A DNA stretch of 9,860 nt, from assembly GCA_020050895.1 (NCBI GenBank), contig JAGVJW010000216.1, positions 1-9,860 of the forward strand, given 5' to 3'. The notes under the pieces were generated by a model, which saw only the letters and a program-made list of their open reading frames with translations, had not been told where the DNA came from and searched no databases. The stretch's first letter is position 1, and each line of letters starts with the position of its first letter. Positions 1-7,518 of this stretch are shown piece by piece. This DNA comes from a bacterium. Its GTDB lineage: Bacteria > Bacteroidota > Ignavibacteria > Kapaibacteriales > Kapaibacteriaceae. The position numbers and the translations under genes are program-made.

Positions 1-841
1 CTTTTGATTTCAATCCGCCGCTAATGAGTCGTGCCACCAACTGCATCTCCCTGACAAAATCATTGTCGGGATACGAAACCACATTCCGCCCGGCATCATA
101 GGCCTGCTTAACAACCGATGAATACATGTCTGACTGTTCGGCCACAAGTCTCACAAAATTGAATTCTCTGCCATAACGTGTGTCTTCGGGAATTGGATCG
201 AGATCGGGTGACAATCCCTGACCCAATTCAAAAAATTTATTTGGATCGGTAAGAGCAATGCCAACATCACCCTTTGGACTTCTGAGAAGCATCGAGAGAG
301 ATCCGCCTATTTGAACAGCGGTAGGATGAGCGGGCAGACTCTGCGGAAAACCCTGAATCTTATCTGACCAAAACCGGCCGAGCCATCCATTAACTAATCG
401 CGCTTCAGGATCTGAAGTGTTGAATCCGCTGAGCCAAATGTCGGTGGATCTGAAGTGCGAAAGATTGGGGTTCTCGTATCCAATACCCTGGATAATTGCA
501 AGGCGTCCATCCTCCATCATTCGCCGCAGGTTATATGCCGAAGGATACTTTGGTGTATTTAGTGCGGGATGCATATAGATCTGCGAAAGAACGTTCACGG
601 CATCCGACTTTTTAACAGCGATGTTTGGACGGAAGTCGTAATACTCCGAACTGTCTACCGGGATGATGGTATTCAGTCCATCGTTTCCTCCGAACATCTG
701 AATCACAATCAGAATTCTGTCGTCATCTGCCTGAATATTCATCAGGTGATCGGGATTGAATGCGTTTAGACGAATGCCACCAAGAATGTTCGTCCCCACT
801 GCTGCGGCAGATGTAGTTGCAATAAAATTTCGACGTTTCAT
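1..841 (-). CDS. DUF1501 family protein, N-terminal 280 residues (C-terminus outside window)
   Basis: I translated this open frame from the ATG at 841 down to the left edge; there is no stop, so the C-terminus lies outside. It begins MKRRNFIATTSAAAVG, a twin-arginine-like leader followed by a short apolar stretch, so export is likely. Two DUF1501 signatures are visible: MFGGNDGLNTIIPVD at about residues 49-63 and NLSHFRSTDIWLSG at about 126-139. DUF1501 proteins have an alkaline phosphatase/sulfatase-like fold and are commonly encoded next to DUF1800 genes, as here; their biochemical role is not established. The start lies 40 nt after the DUF1800 stop on the same strand, which suggests one operon. 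Only a weak AGG precedes the ATG. Family assignment is firm and function unknown. The missing C-terminus may carry a sorting domain that cannot be seen here. Confidence 0.9.
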   Translation of the reverse strand, partial: MKRRNFIATTSAAAVGTNILGGIRLNAFNPDHLMNIQADDDRILIVIQMFGGNDGLNTIIPVDSSEYYDFRPNIAVKKSDAVNVLSQIYMHPALNTPKYPSAYNLRRMMEDGRLAIIQGIGYENPNLSHFRSTDIWLSGFNTSDPEARLVNGWLGRFWSDKIQGFPQSLPAHPTAVQIGGSLSMLLRSPKGDVGIALTDPNKFFELGQGLSPDLDPIPEDTRYGREFNFVRLVAEQSDMYSSVVKQAYDAGRNVVSYPDNDFVREMQLVARLISGGLKSK

Positions 842-881
842 GTTGATGCCTGTGATTCGTTTTCGATGGTGGAATAACAAC

Positions 882-2444
882 TCAGCACAGTTGAAAATCA
901 GGTGCTTTCGACATGGTTAGAAGAAGATTTCGTATGCGCGATGCTGCCGTTGTGGGATTGTCGAGAATACTGGGCCATTCGTAGGTTGGCGCTCCCTGAA
1001 TAACAGCCTGCACATAATAATCTAAACGTTCCGTTGTTACAGGCACAGGCAACAAGAAATCCAGAATATTTGTTGTGAGTTTTACAACATCTGTGTAATC
1101 GTCGAACTCCCTGATGAATTCATTCACGCGGGTATCCGAGATGCTGTTAATGAGTTGCTTAGCAAAACTCCGCCGCTGTGGATAGGTGTTCGTGCTTATC
1201 CACGACCTGTAGCCCGGCCATCCACTAACGTCGGGCGTATCCATAACTTTCTGATCCATCTTAATGCCCCATCCATACGCCTGGGGATCTGACTGACCCA
1301 ACTGACGCATAAGTCCAACAATAAGCTCCAGAGGAGACTTGATCTGCGCTCCCCGAATTGCGGGATCAAAGAAATGCTTACTGGTGAACATTGTCTTGAA
1401 CAAGACTTTGAGATCAAAGTTGGAATTCCTGAAAGCTGATGCGAGATCCTCAATAAAGATAGGATCGACGTCCAGCGGTGAGCTGTAAACGAAAAACTTA
1501 TATACCTTGGTTGCGATAAATCGGCTTGCTGCTTCCGGACGCACACGAAAGATGATCTTGATGAGTTCGAAAACTTCTTCGTTCCTAACCTGATACTCAG
1601 TGTTGTTGTCTGCGGTGCGGGCAGGTATTGTCTGACCCAGGTACTGCTTTGCTCCAGTGTCGTGTTTTGCCGCTTCAAACCATGCATTGTATATACCATT
1701 AGGAGCTGGTTCCTCAACATAACGCTGCGATTTCCAACCCGTGAGCACGCGAGCGGCTTCCTTTACATCACCTTCGGTATACCAACCAATACCCAGCAGG
1801 AATAGCTCTTGTAGCTCGCGTCCATAATTTTCGTTGGGCTTCCCTGCCTCGTTCAGCGTTCCCCCGAGGTAGTAAAGCATTGCATTGTCGAGGGTGACGT
1901 CGAGCGCCATCTGCTGAAGGTCGCCGATGCGGTGCGAACGCAACATGAGGCACTGGCGGTAGAGCGTCTGCGGAATGGAATACTTGATATCGAACGTGAA
2001 CTCTGATGTCCAATGCCCCGTCCAAAACAGGGTTAGCTTTTCAATTGCCTTCTGATCGGATCTCATAAGATCGATCCACCATGTGGCAAGCTTGCCCATG
2101 TTCAGCTCCCACTGATTGTAAATGGCGGCGCGCGTTTGCAAGTCGGCGCCCTCGGGGTCTTCGTTAATCACGTCGATCCACGGCCCAGGAGACTCCGGTG
2201 CCGGCTCCGATGTCGACCCAAGCAATTCATCGACGACTTCCGAAGCGGTTTTGCCGACAAAAGATTTCGCCTGCGCCACTGTTGCACCAAAACCGATGCG
2301 GCGTAACAGATGATAAACATCTGTAAGAGTGAGCGGATCCGTGTGTAATTCAACTCCCCCGGTAACGGGCATCTCTAATACCTGAGGCGAATCGTCTCGC
2401 ATACCCAGTCGGATGAAATTTGACAGAAGTTCTCGTCGGTCCAT
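882..2444 (-). CDS. DUF1800 family protein, 520 aa
   Basis: This is a complete DUF1800 protein of unknown biochemical function. Family motifs occur in order: HLLRRIGFG (45-53), EKLTLFWTGHW (135-145), NYGRELQELFLLGIG (206-220) running into ARVLTGW (231-237), HDTGAKQYLG (261-270), FIATKVYKFFV (309-319), KSPLE (369-373), GWPGYRSW (408-415), and a terminal APDFQLC matching the usual family ending. I chose the ATG at 2444 rather than a longer in-frame start at 2489. It has a GAGG five nt upstream and begins two nt after the stop of the preceding OmpA gene, while the longer start would overlap that gene by 43 nt. The N-terminus MDRRELLSNFIRLG has a double arginine as in the exported DUF1501 partner, but no hydrophobic stretch follows, so the export route is unclear. 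It is probably co-translated with the OmpA gene and co-transcribed with DUF1501. Confidence 0.92.
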   Translation of the reverse strand: MDRRELLSNFIRLGMRDDSPQVLEMPVTGGVELHTDPLTLTDVYHLLRRIGFGATVAQAKSFVGKTASEVVDELLGSTSEPAPESPGPWIDVINEDPEGADLQTRAAIYNQWELNMGKLATWWIDLMRSDQKAIEKLTLFWTGHWTSEFTFDIKYSIPQTLYRQCLMLRSHRIGDLQQMALDVTLDNAMLYYLGGTLNEAGKPNENYGRELQELFLLGIGWYTEGDVKEAARVLTGWKSQRYVEEPAPNGIYNAWFEAAKHDTGAKQYLGQTIPARTADNNTEYQVRNEEVFELIKIIFRVRPEAASRFIATKVYKFFVYSSPLDVDPIFIEDLASAFRNSNFDLKVLFKTMFTSKHFFDPAIRGAQIKSPLELIVGLMRQLGQSDPQAYGWGIKMDQKVMDTPDVSGWPGYRSWISTNTYPQRRSFAKQLINSISDTRVNEFIREFDDYTDVVKLTTNILDFLLPVPVTTERLDYYVQAVIQGAPTYEWPSILDNPTTAASRIRNLLLTMSKAPDFQLC

Positions 2445-2453
2445 GATTACCTC
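2445..2453 (-). promoter_or_regulatory. Ribosome-binding site and stop/start junction coupling OmpA to DUF1800
   Basis: On the minus strand the junction reads GAGGTAATCATG. The GAGG (2453-2450) sits in the last codons of the OmpA gene, TAA (2449-2447) stops OmpA, and the ATG at 2444 starts DUF1800 after two spacer nt. This arrangement is typical of translational reinitiation or coupling, and it decides the DUF1800 start. Confidence 0.7.
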
Positions 2454-4447
2454 AACGGTGTCGTGATAGTCAGTGTTACTGTTCTGCAATAGAAGCGACC
2501 TTCGGGCAGGTCGTTATCGTATGGAAGTGTAGATGGGCCAATGCCCCGTATTTCCTTGATATTCAGCGAGGGGGCAATCGTACGGGTAAACCGCTCTATG
2601 GCTTGTGCACGTTCTGCGGACAATTGCATGTTGTGATCCATTTCGCCAAGCCTGTCTGTGGATCCGATGATCGTTGCAGCCGATCCATTACGAGCCGAGG
2701 CAGTGATCACGCTTTTCATCATTTCGCCATTTGATTCAGAGATGTCGGACTTGTCGTAATCAAATACAATAAGCGACAACCTGCTGACTTCGAAGTTGCT
2801 AACGGTTTTTATTAGCGGAAATCTCGTCGAAGCAGAAACAGATTGCTCATTTTTTTGATTAACTCGAATCATTGCATCGAGAGTGTCGGTGATTCCAACA
2901 ACGGGACCAAGTTTGTTCGTCATCTCCTGGTCGAGATTGAATGAAACTGTTGCAGGAGGCGCAGCCACTCCTGTCTTTTCGCCGATGTTTCGGCCTGTGT
3001 GGGTAACGCCGAGCAGCCAATCTGCCGACAGTTCCTTATTTGTTACGTTGATGTTAAAGTCGTGTGTTGGTTGTGTTGCCACATACTCGTTAAACCTTGA
3101 GTGAACAATTGGAGCCAGGATGCGGGAGTCGGCAGAGGAGAGTTCAACACGTCTGTTCTCTTCCATGCCTTCGGCATACCGCTCATTACTGGCAAGGACT
3201 GGTTTGTCGATGCTGCGCACGTCGAATCTATCACCTGATAAACTCCAACGCTGCTTTAAGTAATCAACAACAACCTGTGCACGTTTTCTGCTCAATTCAC
3301 CGGCTGTCTCTCGCTTCCTGCCCTCAGTGCCTTCCCTGCCATCGGACGTTCCGGTAACAACCAGAACTGAGCTGCTGTTCTGCTTCAATCTGCTTCCAAT
3401 GATATCGAGCAGTTTATAGTAGATCGGTAGTGTTTCCTTAGGCAGATCAGACTCGCTGAAGGCAGCGCTCGATTTGTTCGAGGTGTATCGTTGCTTAAGA
3501 ACTGCAGATGCAGAATCAAAGAAGATGTATGGGAGCAGGGGGAACGTCTGCGTCACAACTGTCTCGGTAATCTCCAACGGAGAGCTTGTAACAGACACAA
3601 TGGTTACCGGAATCGGTGCAGGTATCGGTACAGGCTTTACAACAGCAACCTCCGGAACCGGCTCCGGAATTGATGGAGGCGGTGGAGGTTCTGGAGGAGG
3701 GGCATCGTCTATGAACCGGTATCTAAGCTGCAGTCCTGCTGTTGCATAAGACTGTTTCCACTCTTCGCTTGATGAAAGAGAATTCAATCCGTATCGAAAT
3801 CCCACTTCCGGATTCAATTCTAAATTTTTTGACAATGGGAGCACAGCACCCAAGCCCCCTGAAATACCATACGATGTACCAAGCCCGGGGAATTCACCCG
3901 AGCCTGTAGTACGACGCTGTGTGCCCTCGGGGAATAACACGCCCTGAGGACTCATAATCTGTTCCGTTTGCGTGTACGTTGCATCTACAATGGGATTACC
4001 CGCATCGACGACGGCTCTGATGTACACTGGCACTGATGGTAATGGGCGCGAACGCAATCCGGCTTCTACCGTCACATAACCCAATGAGGACTGCAGGACG
4101 TGCTCTCGCTGCAGCGGCACATAAGAATTTGTTGCCGGATCGAGAACTTGAAAATTGTCGTTGCTTTGCGTTACCAAACGTGCCGGACGCATTGCATAGA
4201 GAACTGCACCAGAGAGTTCAAGAGCATCTCCGAACAGTGCATATTCACCGGTGAGACCTCCAAAGAATCCTATCGAGGTCCCATCAGAAAATGTACCGCA
4301 GTCGTTGCATCCACGAATCACAGAAATCGTCGATGTATTCCAATTATACAGAGCACCTCCCTTAATCCCGACCGAAGGCTGTGCTATTGATTCGCAATTG
4401 GCGGCAACAAGTAATGCAGTCATGAAAGAAAGAAGAACGCGTACCAT
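2447..4447 (-). CDS. OmpA-family outer-membrane protein with two OmpA C-terminal-like domains, 666 aa
   Basis: This is a predicted outer-membrane barrel anchored to peptidoglycan. It has a signal peptide (about 1-22), a strand-rich barrel (about 25-246) and a proline-rich linker (about 249-280, 16 prolines). A first OmpA-like domain (about 303-436) has FDSASAVLK, TGTSDG with Asp369, LSRKRA with Arg389, and ENRRVEL. A strand-rich insert follows (about 450-550), then a second OmpA-like domain (about 557-662) with FDYDKSDI, STDRLG with Asp598, and LSAERA with Arg613. Those Asp/Arg pairs match the positions that bind the diaminopimelate of peptidoglycan in OmpA-type domains, so both could bind. 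The usual final NRRV is replaced by YCRTV in the second domain. The barrel holds a CNDC motif at 47-50. ATG 4447 follows the exporter stop by 42 nt and lacks a strong Shine-Dalgarno. The protein is paralogous to the one at 7565-9574. Double-domain OmpA architecture is clear; the role is inferred. Confidence 0.88.
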   Translation of the reverse strand: MVRVLLSFMTALLVAANCESIAQPSVGIKGGALYNWNTSTISVIRGCNDCGTFSDGTSIGFFGGLTGEYALFGDALELSGAVLYAMRPARLVTQSNDNFQVLDPATNSYVPLQREHVLQSSLGYVTVEAGLRSRPLPSVPVYIRAVVDAGNPIVDATYTQTEQIMSPQGVLFPEGTQRRTTGSGEFPGLGTSYGISGGLGAVLPLSKNLELNPEVGFRYGLNSLSSSEEWKQSYATAGLQLRYRFIDDAPPPEPPPPPSIPEPVPEVAVVKPVPIPAPIPVTIVSVTSSPLEITETVVTQTFPLLPYIFFDSASAVLKQRYTSNKSSAAFSESDLPKETLPIYYKLLDIIGSRLKQNSSSVLVVTGTSDGREGTEGRKRETAGELSRKRAQVVVDYLKQRWSLSGDRFDVRSIDKPVLASNERYAEGMEENRRVELSSADSRILAPIVHSRFNEYVATQPTHDFNINVTNKELSADWLLGVTHTGRNIGEKTGVAAPPATVSFNLDQEMTNKLGPVVGITDTLDAMIRVNQKNEQSVSASTRFPLIKTVSNFEVSRLSLIVFDYDKSDISESNGEMMKSVITASARNGSAATIIGSTDRLGEMDHNMQLSAERAQAIERFTRTIAPSLNIKEIRGIGPSTLPYDNDLPEGRFYCRTVTLTITTPLR

Positions 4448-4467
4448 TAGCCAGCTATAATTCCCAT

Positions 4468-4489
4468 TTACAATGCTTCGTTACAATGC
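4468..4489. repeat. 9-bp direct repeat between the exporter and OmpA genes
   Basis: TTACAATGC occurs twice, at 4468-4476 and 4481-4489, separated by TTCG (13-bp period). It fills most of the 42-nt gap just upstream of the OmpA start. It could be a binding site for a regulator of an internal promoter, or chance. No convincing promoter hexamers accompany it. Confidence 0.5.
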
Positions 4490-5203
4490 CTATGCCGTAA
4501 AGATAATTCTAAGCACTTCAGCCCACTTTGTTACGGCAAGAATTCTAATCCCATAGAACGTACCAAAACCGATTAGTGTAGCTCCAGACAATTGCTGAAT
4601 ACGCTTGATAAATGTTGGCGTCATTTTATGCTTGTTTGCTACTACTAACCGAACAAGAACAAGCAGCCACAACATATTACCTGCGCCAAAGCCTAGTGCA
4701 AACGTTAGGTCGTTTACAACGGAAGCTTCAAACACTTCCAGCTTCTGGATGAAGGTGGTAAGAGCTGCCAGCGACGGGATGAACGTTGGGTTTGCAAGGT
4801 TTGCAATGGCAAACCCGGAGCCAACCAAGAACGGTCCGTGGCCCCTTATCCATTCTATAAAACCGGAAGGCTTTCGCTGCGGTTGTACATCGTTCTTGTA
4901 CGGACGCTCGCGGATTTGCATGATGCCAAATGCAATCATGACGCCAACGATTGTAAACTGAATTATTATTGTGGGAAGGGGCGATGTCTCTTCAAGACGG
5001 TGAAGCATAGCAACAACCGCTGACGTGGCAAGCATGGCGAGTGCGCTGTACAGAACGTCGAACATGCTGGCGCCTGCACCTAATTTTAGTGCAGACCTCC
5101 ACCCGTCCCTGATTCCGGTTCTGATGGCAGCCATCCCGATAGGCCCTGGCGGTATTGCCAAGATGAAGCCGACTGCCATCCCGACTATTATTGCTGAAAT
5201 CAT
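4490..5203 (-). CDS. LysE/RhtB-family translocator (amino-acid exporter-like), 237 aa
   Basis: This is an integral inner-membrane protein of the LysE superfamily, whose studied members export amino acids or related small molecules. The substrate cannot be told from sequence. It has about six hydrophobic segments and the family hallmark PPGPIG at 18-23 in the first. ALKLGAGASMFD (38-49) resembles the conserved glycine-rich second-helix region, and a central FAIANLANPTF segment (131-141) carries the Asn-Pro typical of the family. GFGAGNMLWLLVL follows at about 171-183. I prefer ATG 5203, which begins directly at the first membrane segment and has AGG just upstream, over an in-frame TTG at 5248 that would add 15 polar residues. 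It is the first gene of the minus-strand cluster and is divergent from an amino-acid permease across 90 bp. Confidence 0.85.
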   Translation of the reverse strand: MISAIIVGMAVGFILAIPPGPIGMAAIRTGIRDGWRSALKLGAGASMFDVLYSALAMLATSAVVAMLHRLEETSPLPTIIIQFTIVGVMIAFGIMQIRERPYKNDVQPQRKPSGFIEWIRGHGPFLVGSGFAIANLANPTFIPSLAALTTFIQKLEVFEASVVNDLTFALGFGAGNMLWLLVLVRLVVANKHKMTPTFIKRIQQLSGATLIGFGTFYGIRILAVTKWAEVLRIIFTA

Positions 5204-5239
5204 CCGCCTGCAAGCTACGAAGCTTTCATTAATGTAAAC

Positions 5240-5271
5240 TTGCGGCAATTATTTCGGCTTACATACTTTTT
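5240..5271 (+). promoter_or_regulatory. Possible promoter for the permease gene
   Basis: TTG at 5240-5242 is followed after 21 nt by TACTTTTT at 5264-5271, one base off the Bacteroidota-type TAnnTTTG element with its upstream TTG. A sigma-70 reading (TTGCGG, 16 nt, CATACT) is also possible. It lies in the 90-bp divergent gap, 22 nt before the permease ATG. This is pattern matching only. Confidence 0.3.
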
Positions 5272-5293
5272 TCTGCGAGGATTTGAGCACTTA

Positions 5294-6748
5294 ATGGCTG
5301 AAAAACAGAATTCCGTAGGACTCGTTAAAGCTCTCGGGTTGTTTACAACAACAATGCTTGTTGTTGGAAGCGTGGTTGGTTCCGGCATCTTTAAAAACCC
5401 ATCTTCGATGGCTGCTCTGGTAGGCTCACCGGAAATACTCATGCTTGTGTGGGTGGGTGCAGGTGTGCTGACGTTGTTTGGAGCACTAACCATTGCAGAG
5501 ATAGCATCGGTAATACCTGCAACAGGCGGACAATATGAATACTTCAGAAAAATTTATGGAGATCAAACTGCATTTGTCTATGGGTGGGCGCTATTCTTCG
5601 TAATTCAAACCGGATCGATAGCAAGCATCACCTACGTCTTCTCCTACTACCTCGATTCAATTTTTCCGCTATGGAACCTTCAGGAATCTACGTGGCGTTC
5701 GTTCGCCATTCCGCTGCCGTTCGGTACTATTTATCCGCTCAATGAGATTGGAATTAAAATCGCGACGAGTAGTGTAATCGTGCTGCTGACTGTAATCAAT
5801 ATTGTTGGCGTTAAAGAAGGCGGACGCCTTCAAAATATCCTCACAGTATCCAAGGTTGCAGCAATAGTGGCATTGGTGATTGGAGCATTTTTCTTTGGTT
5901 CTGGTAATACAGTGAATTTTACCGCTGATTCATTGAAGGGTATTCCAACAGGAATGGCACTTGTATCTGCAATTGTTCTCACCATGAACAAGGCGTTATG
6001 GGCTTACGATGGATGGAACACGGTAACTGCTATTGCAGGAGAAACACATGAACCGCAGCGGACAATTCCCAAGGCTTTGATGTTGGGATCGATTTCAATT
6101 CTCATTATCTACCTGCTCATTAACCTCGCCTATCTTTTCGTTCTCGATATCGATAAAGTAGCTGCGTCGGATTCCGTTGCAGCAGATGTTGCCGGCATTG
6201 CGTTCGGACCAATTGGTCTCACATTTGTTGCCCTGGCTGTTATGATCTCAACCATGGGCACTTCTAACGGCACAATTCTTCAGAGTGCACGGATATTTTA
6301 TGCAATGTCCGTCGATAAATTGTTCTTCAAAGGCATGAAACGCGTCAGCACAAAATTTCACACACCATACTCTGCGCTGATATGGCAGGGCGCATGGTCG
6401 TGCTTGCTGGTATTCAGCGGTACATTCGATATGCTAACGGAGATGCTGATCTTTGTTTCGTGGGCATTTTATGGTCTGGCAGCATTCGGAGTTTTTCTGC
6501 TCCGAAAGCGAATGCCCGATGCGCCCAGACCATACCGAGTGTGGGGTTACCCAACGGTACCAGTAATCTTTGTTGTCTTTGCTGGCTTCTTTCTCATCTT
6601 CTCGCTGGTTGCCGACATCCAGACGTACATTGAAGCAAGAGCACACGGCGAAGACACAGTAATTAACTCTGTGTATGGTCTCTTTATCCTCGCAACGGCA
6701 ATACCCGGCTTCCTGTTTTTCAGAACATCAGCCCGACGTTTACAGTAA
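5294..6748 (+). CDS. APC-superfamily amino-acid permease, 484 aa
   Basis: This is an inner-membrane amino-acid transporter of the APC superfamily, closest in look to the LAT/SteT-like exchangers, although the substrate is not evident. It has about twelve hydrophobic segments. Signatures are GSVVGSGIF (25-33, the unwound first-helix glycine motif), IPATGGQYEYFRKIYG (74-89), LWAYDGWN (235-242, sixth helix), a following E-P-x-R-x-I-P-K segment (252-260), TSNG (323-326) and RPYRVWGYP (412-420). The start is ATG 5294. An upstream in-frame TTG at 5240 would add 18 residues but lies in the probable promoter region. The distal end overlaps the convergent beta-barrel gene by 29 bp, so there is no room for a separate terminator between them. 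Together with the divergent LysE-type exporter it suggests a small amino-acid import/export pair. Confidence 0.9.
   Translation: MAEKQNSVGLVKALGLFTTTMLVVGSVVGSGIFKNPSSMAALVGSPEILMLVWVGAGVLTLFGALTIAEIASVIPATGGQYEYFRKIYGDQTAFVYGWALFFVIQTGSIASITYVFSYYLDSIFPLWNLQESTWRSFAIPLPFGTIYPLNEIGIKIATSSVIVLLTVINIVGVKEGGRLQNILTVSKVAAIVALVIGAFFFGSGNTVNFTADSLKGIPTGMALVSAIVLTMNKALWAYDGWNTVTAIAGETHEPQRTIPKALMLGSISILIIYLLINLAYLFVLDIDKVAASDSVAADVAGIAFGPIGLTFVALAVMISTMGTSNGTILQSARIFYAMSVDKLFFKGMKRVSTKFHTPYSALIWQGAWSCLLVFSGTFDMLTEMLIFVSWAFYGLAAFGVFLLRKRMPDAPRPYRVWGYPTVPVIFVVFAGFFLIFSLVADIQTYIEARAHGEDTVINSVYGLFILATAIPGFLFFRTSARRLQ
6720..6748. other. 29-bp convergent coding overlap of permease and beta-barrel genes
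   Basis: The plus-strand permease ends at 6748 (TAA) and the minus-strand beta-barrel gene ends at 6720 (TGA). The shared bases encode the basic permease tail FFRTSARRLQ on one strand and the barrel's last beta-strand, ending LTVNVGLMF, on the other. Both ends look functional, so the overlap is unlikely to be a mis-called stop. Confidence 0.8.
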
Positions 6749-7379
6749 GGAATGCACGCACAGCTTCTCCCTCTTCGTTGCCGATAAGATTGCTCCATAC
6801 ATACGTGAAATCTATGAATGGTGTAATTCCCACATTGAACTCCACGCCAGCATTCAAGGAAGCTCCCATCCGTGAAACCTGCGGCTCTACTTCCTGTCCG
6901 GGCGAAAGTATGTTTTTAACAACATTGCCGTCACTCACCGTAGTCCCACGAAATGAATACAAGATGTGCGCTCCGACAAACGGCGTTAAAAGCGATTTGA
7001 CGGGTATCCATGCAATGCCCGCAGAGATCGGGATGATGTTAGTTGTCGTCTGCAGGTTGTACGACCTTCCCAGAGAATCCTTGAGCACAAGGGACTGATT
7101 GGGAAACGAAGCAAACATCACACCACCACTGAAGCTCAGATTGTCCGATAATCCGAATCGCACCTTGGCGGCAAGATCGTAGCCGAGGCTCGATGCAACA
7201 TCGTACGCGTACCCCACACTCTGGTCTCCCACCAGATCGTAAACATCGGATATTGATTCGTTAGGAATTGCCGGACCAAACATGAAACCTAATTGCAGTC
7301 CCTCTTTTGAGCCGTCGTCTGCTCGAACCAATGAGCTTGCAATCGCCAACACACTAAATAAGGCTACTAAACGAGTCAT
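6720..7379 (-). CDS. Outer-membrane beta-barrel protein (porin-like), 219 aa
   Basis: This is a predicted small outer-membrane barrel. A signal peptide (MTRLVALFSVLAIASSLVRA, with V-R-A before the likely cut at 20) is followed by alternating amphipathic strands, with glycine/aromatic-rich turns throughout. The protein ends in FLTVNVGLMF; a terminal phenylalanine after an alternating strand is the classic signal recognised by the BAM machinery. The length suggests about eight strands, as in OmpA/OmpX-like or 'outer membrane beta-barrel domain' proteins, with no peptidoglycan-binding domain. ATG 7379 has a strong GGGAGG ending six nt upstream, unlike the two large OmpA genes here. Specific function is unknown. 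It is divergent from the second OmpA gene across 185 bp, so the two could be co-regulated. Confidence 0.82.
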   Translation of the reverse strand: MTRLVALFSVLAIASSLVRADDGSKEGLQLGFMFGPAIPNESISDVYDLVGDQSVGYAYDVASSLGYDLAAKVRFGLSDNLSFSGGVMFASFPNQSLVLKDSLGRSYNLQTTTNIIPISAGIAWIPVKSLLTPFVGAHILYSFRGTTVSDGNVVKNILSPGQEVEPQVSRMGASLNAGVEFNVGITPFIDFTYVWSNLIGNEEGEAVRAFLTVNVGLMF

Positions 7380-7384
7380 ACAAA

Positions 7385-7390
7385 CCTCCC
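7385..7390 (-). promoter_or_regulatory. Strong Shine-Dalgarno of the small beta-barrel gene
   Basis: On the minus strand GGGAGG precedes the ATG at 7379 by about five nt (GGGAGGTTTGTATG). It confirms this start and is the best ribosome-binding site among the outer-membrane protein genes in the window. Confidence 0.7.
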
Positions 7391-7518
7391 AGTTTACATT
7401 CGGTTAAAAACATCATTCCAACATTTATTTTTGCTTCTCAATGTGCAATCGAGCTGTTTCTTACTGCCGTCAGAACGTCAATATATTCCGACCGCTTCAT
7501 ATTCACACTAACCATCAG

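Noticed and set aside
569..769. Plus-strand 66-aa frame opposite the DUF1501 gene
   Set aside because: The opposite strand carries clear DUF1501 signatures over the same bases; this frame shows no motif.
1196..1720. Minus-strand 174-aa frame inside the DUF1800 gene
   Set aside because: It is an alternative frame of a gene with complete DUF1800 motifs; its own translation is low-complexity and unlike any family I recognise.
2445..2489. Longer DUF1800 start at 2489 (15 extra residues)
   Set aside because: It would overlap the OmpA gene by 43 nt and add polar residues, whereas ATG 2444 has GAGG at good spacing and a coupling junction.
3474..3749. Plus-strand 91-aa frame rich in glycine (GGGGGSGGG)
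   Set aside because: It is antisense to the proline-rich linker of the OmpA gene; glycine runs are the expected complement of proline codons, and no ribosome-binding site or homology is apparent.
4395..4447. Lipoprotein reading of the first OmpA paralogue using Cys18
   Set aside because: The residues before Cys18 (VAAN) do not fit a lipobox because Asn precedes the cysteine; an ordinary signal peptide cut near residue 22 is more likely.
5204..5293. TTG starts that would extend both the exporter (5248) and the permease (5240)
   Set aside because: These extensions would overlap each other in the divergent gap that must contain the promoters; internal ATGs at 5203 and 5294 fit the family N-termini.
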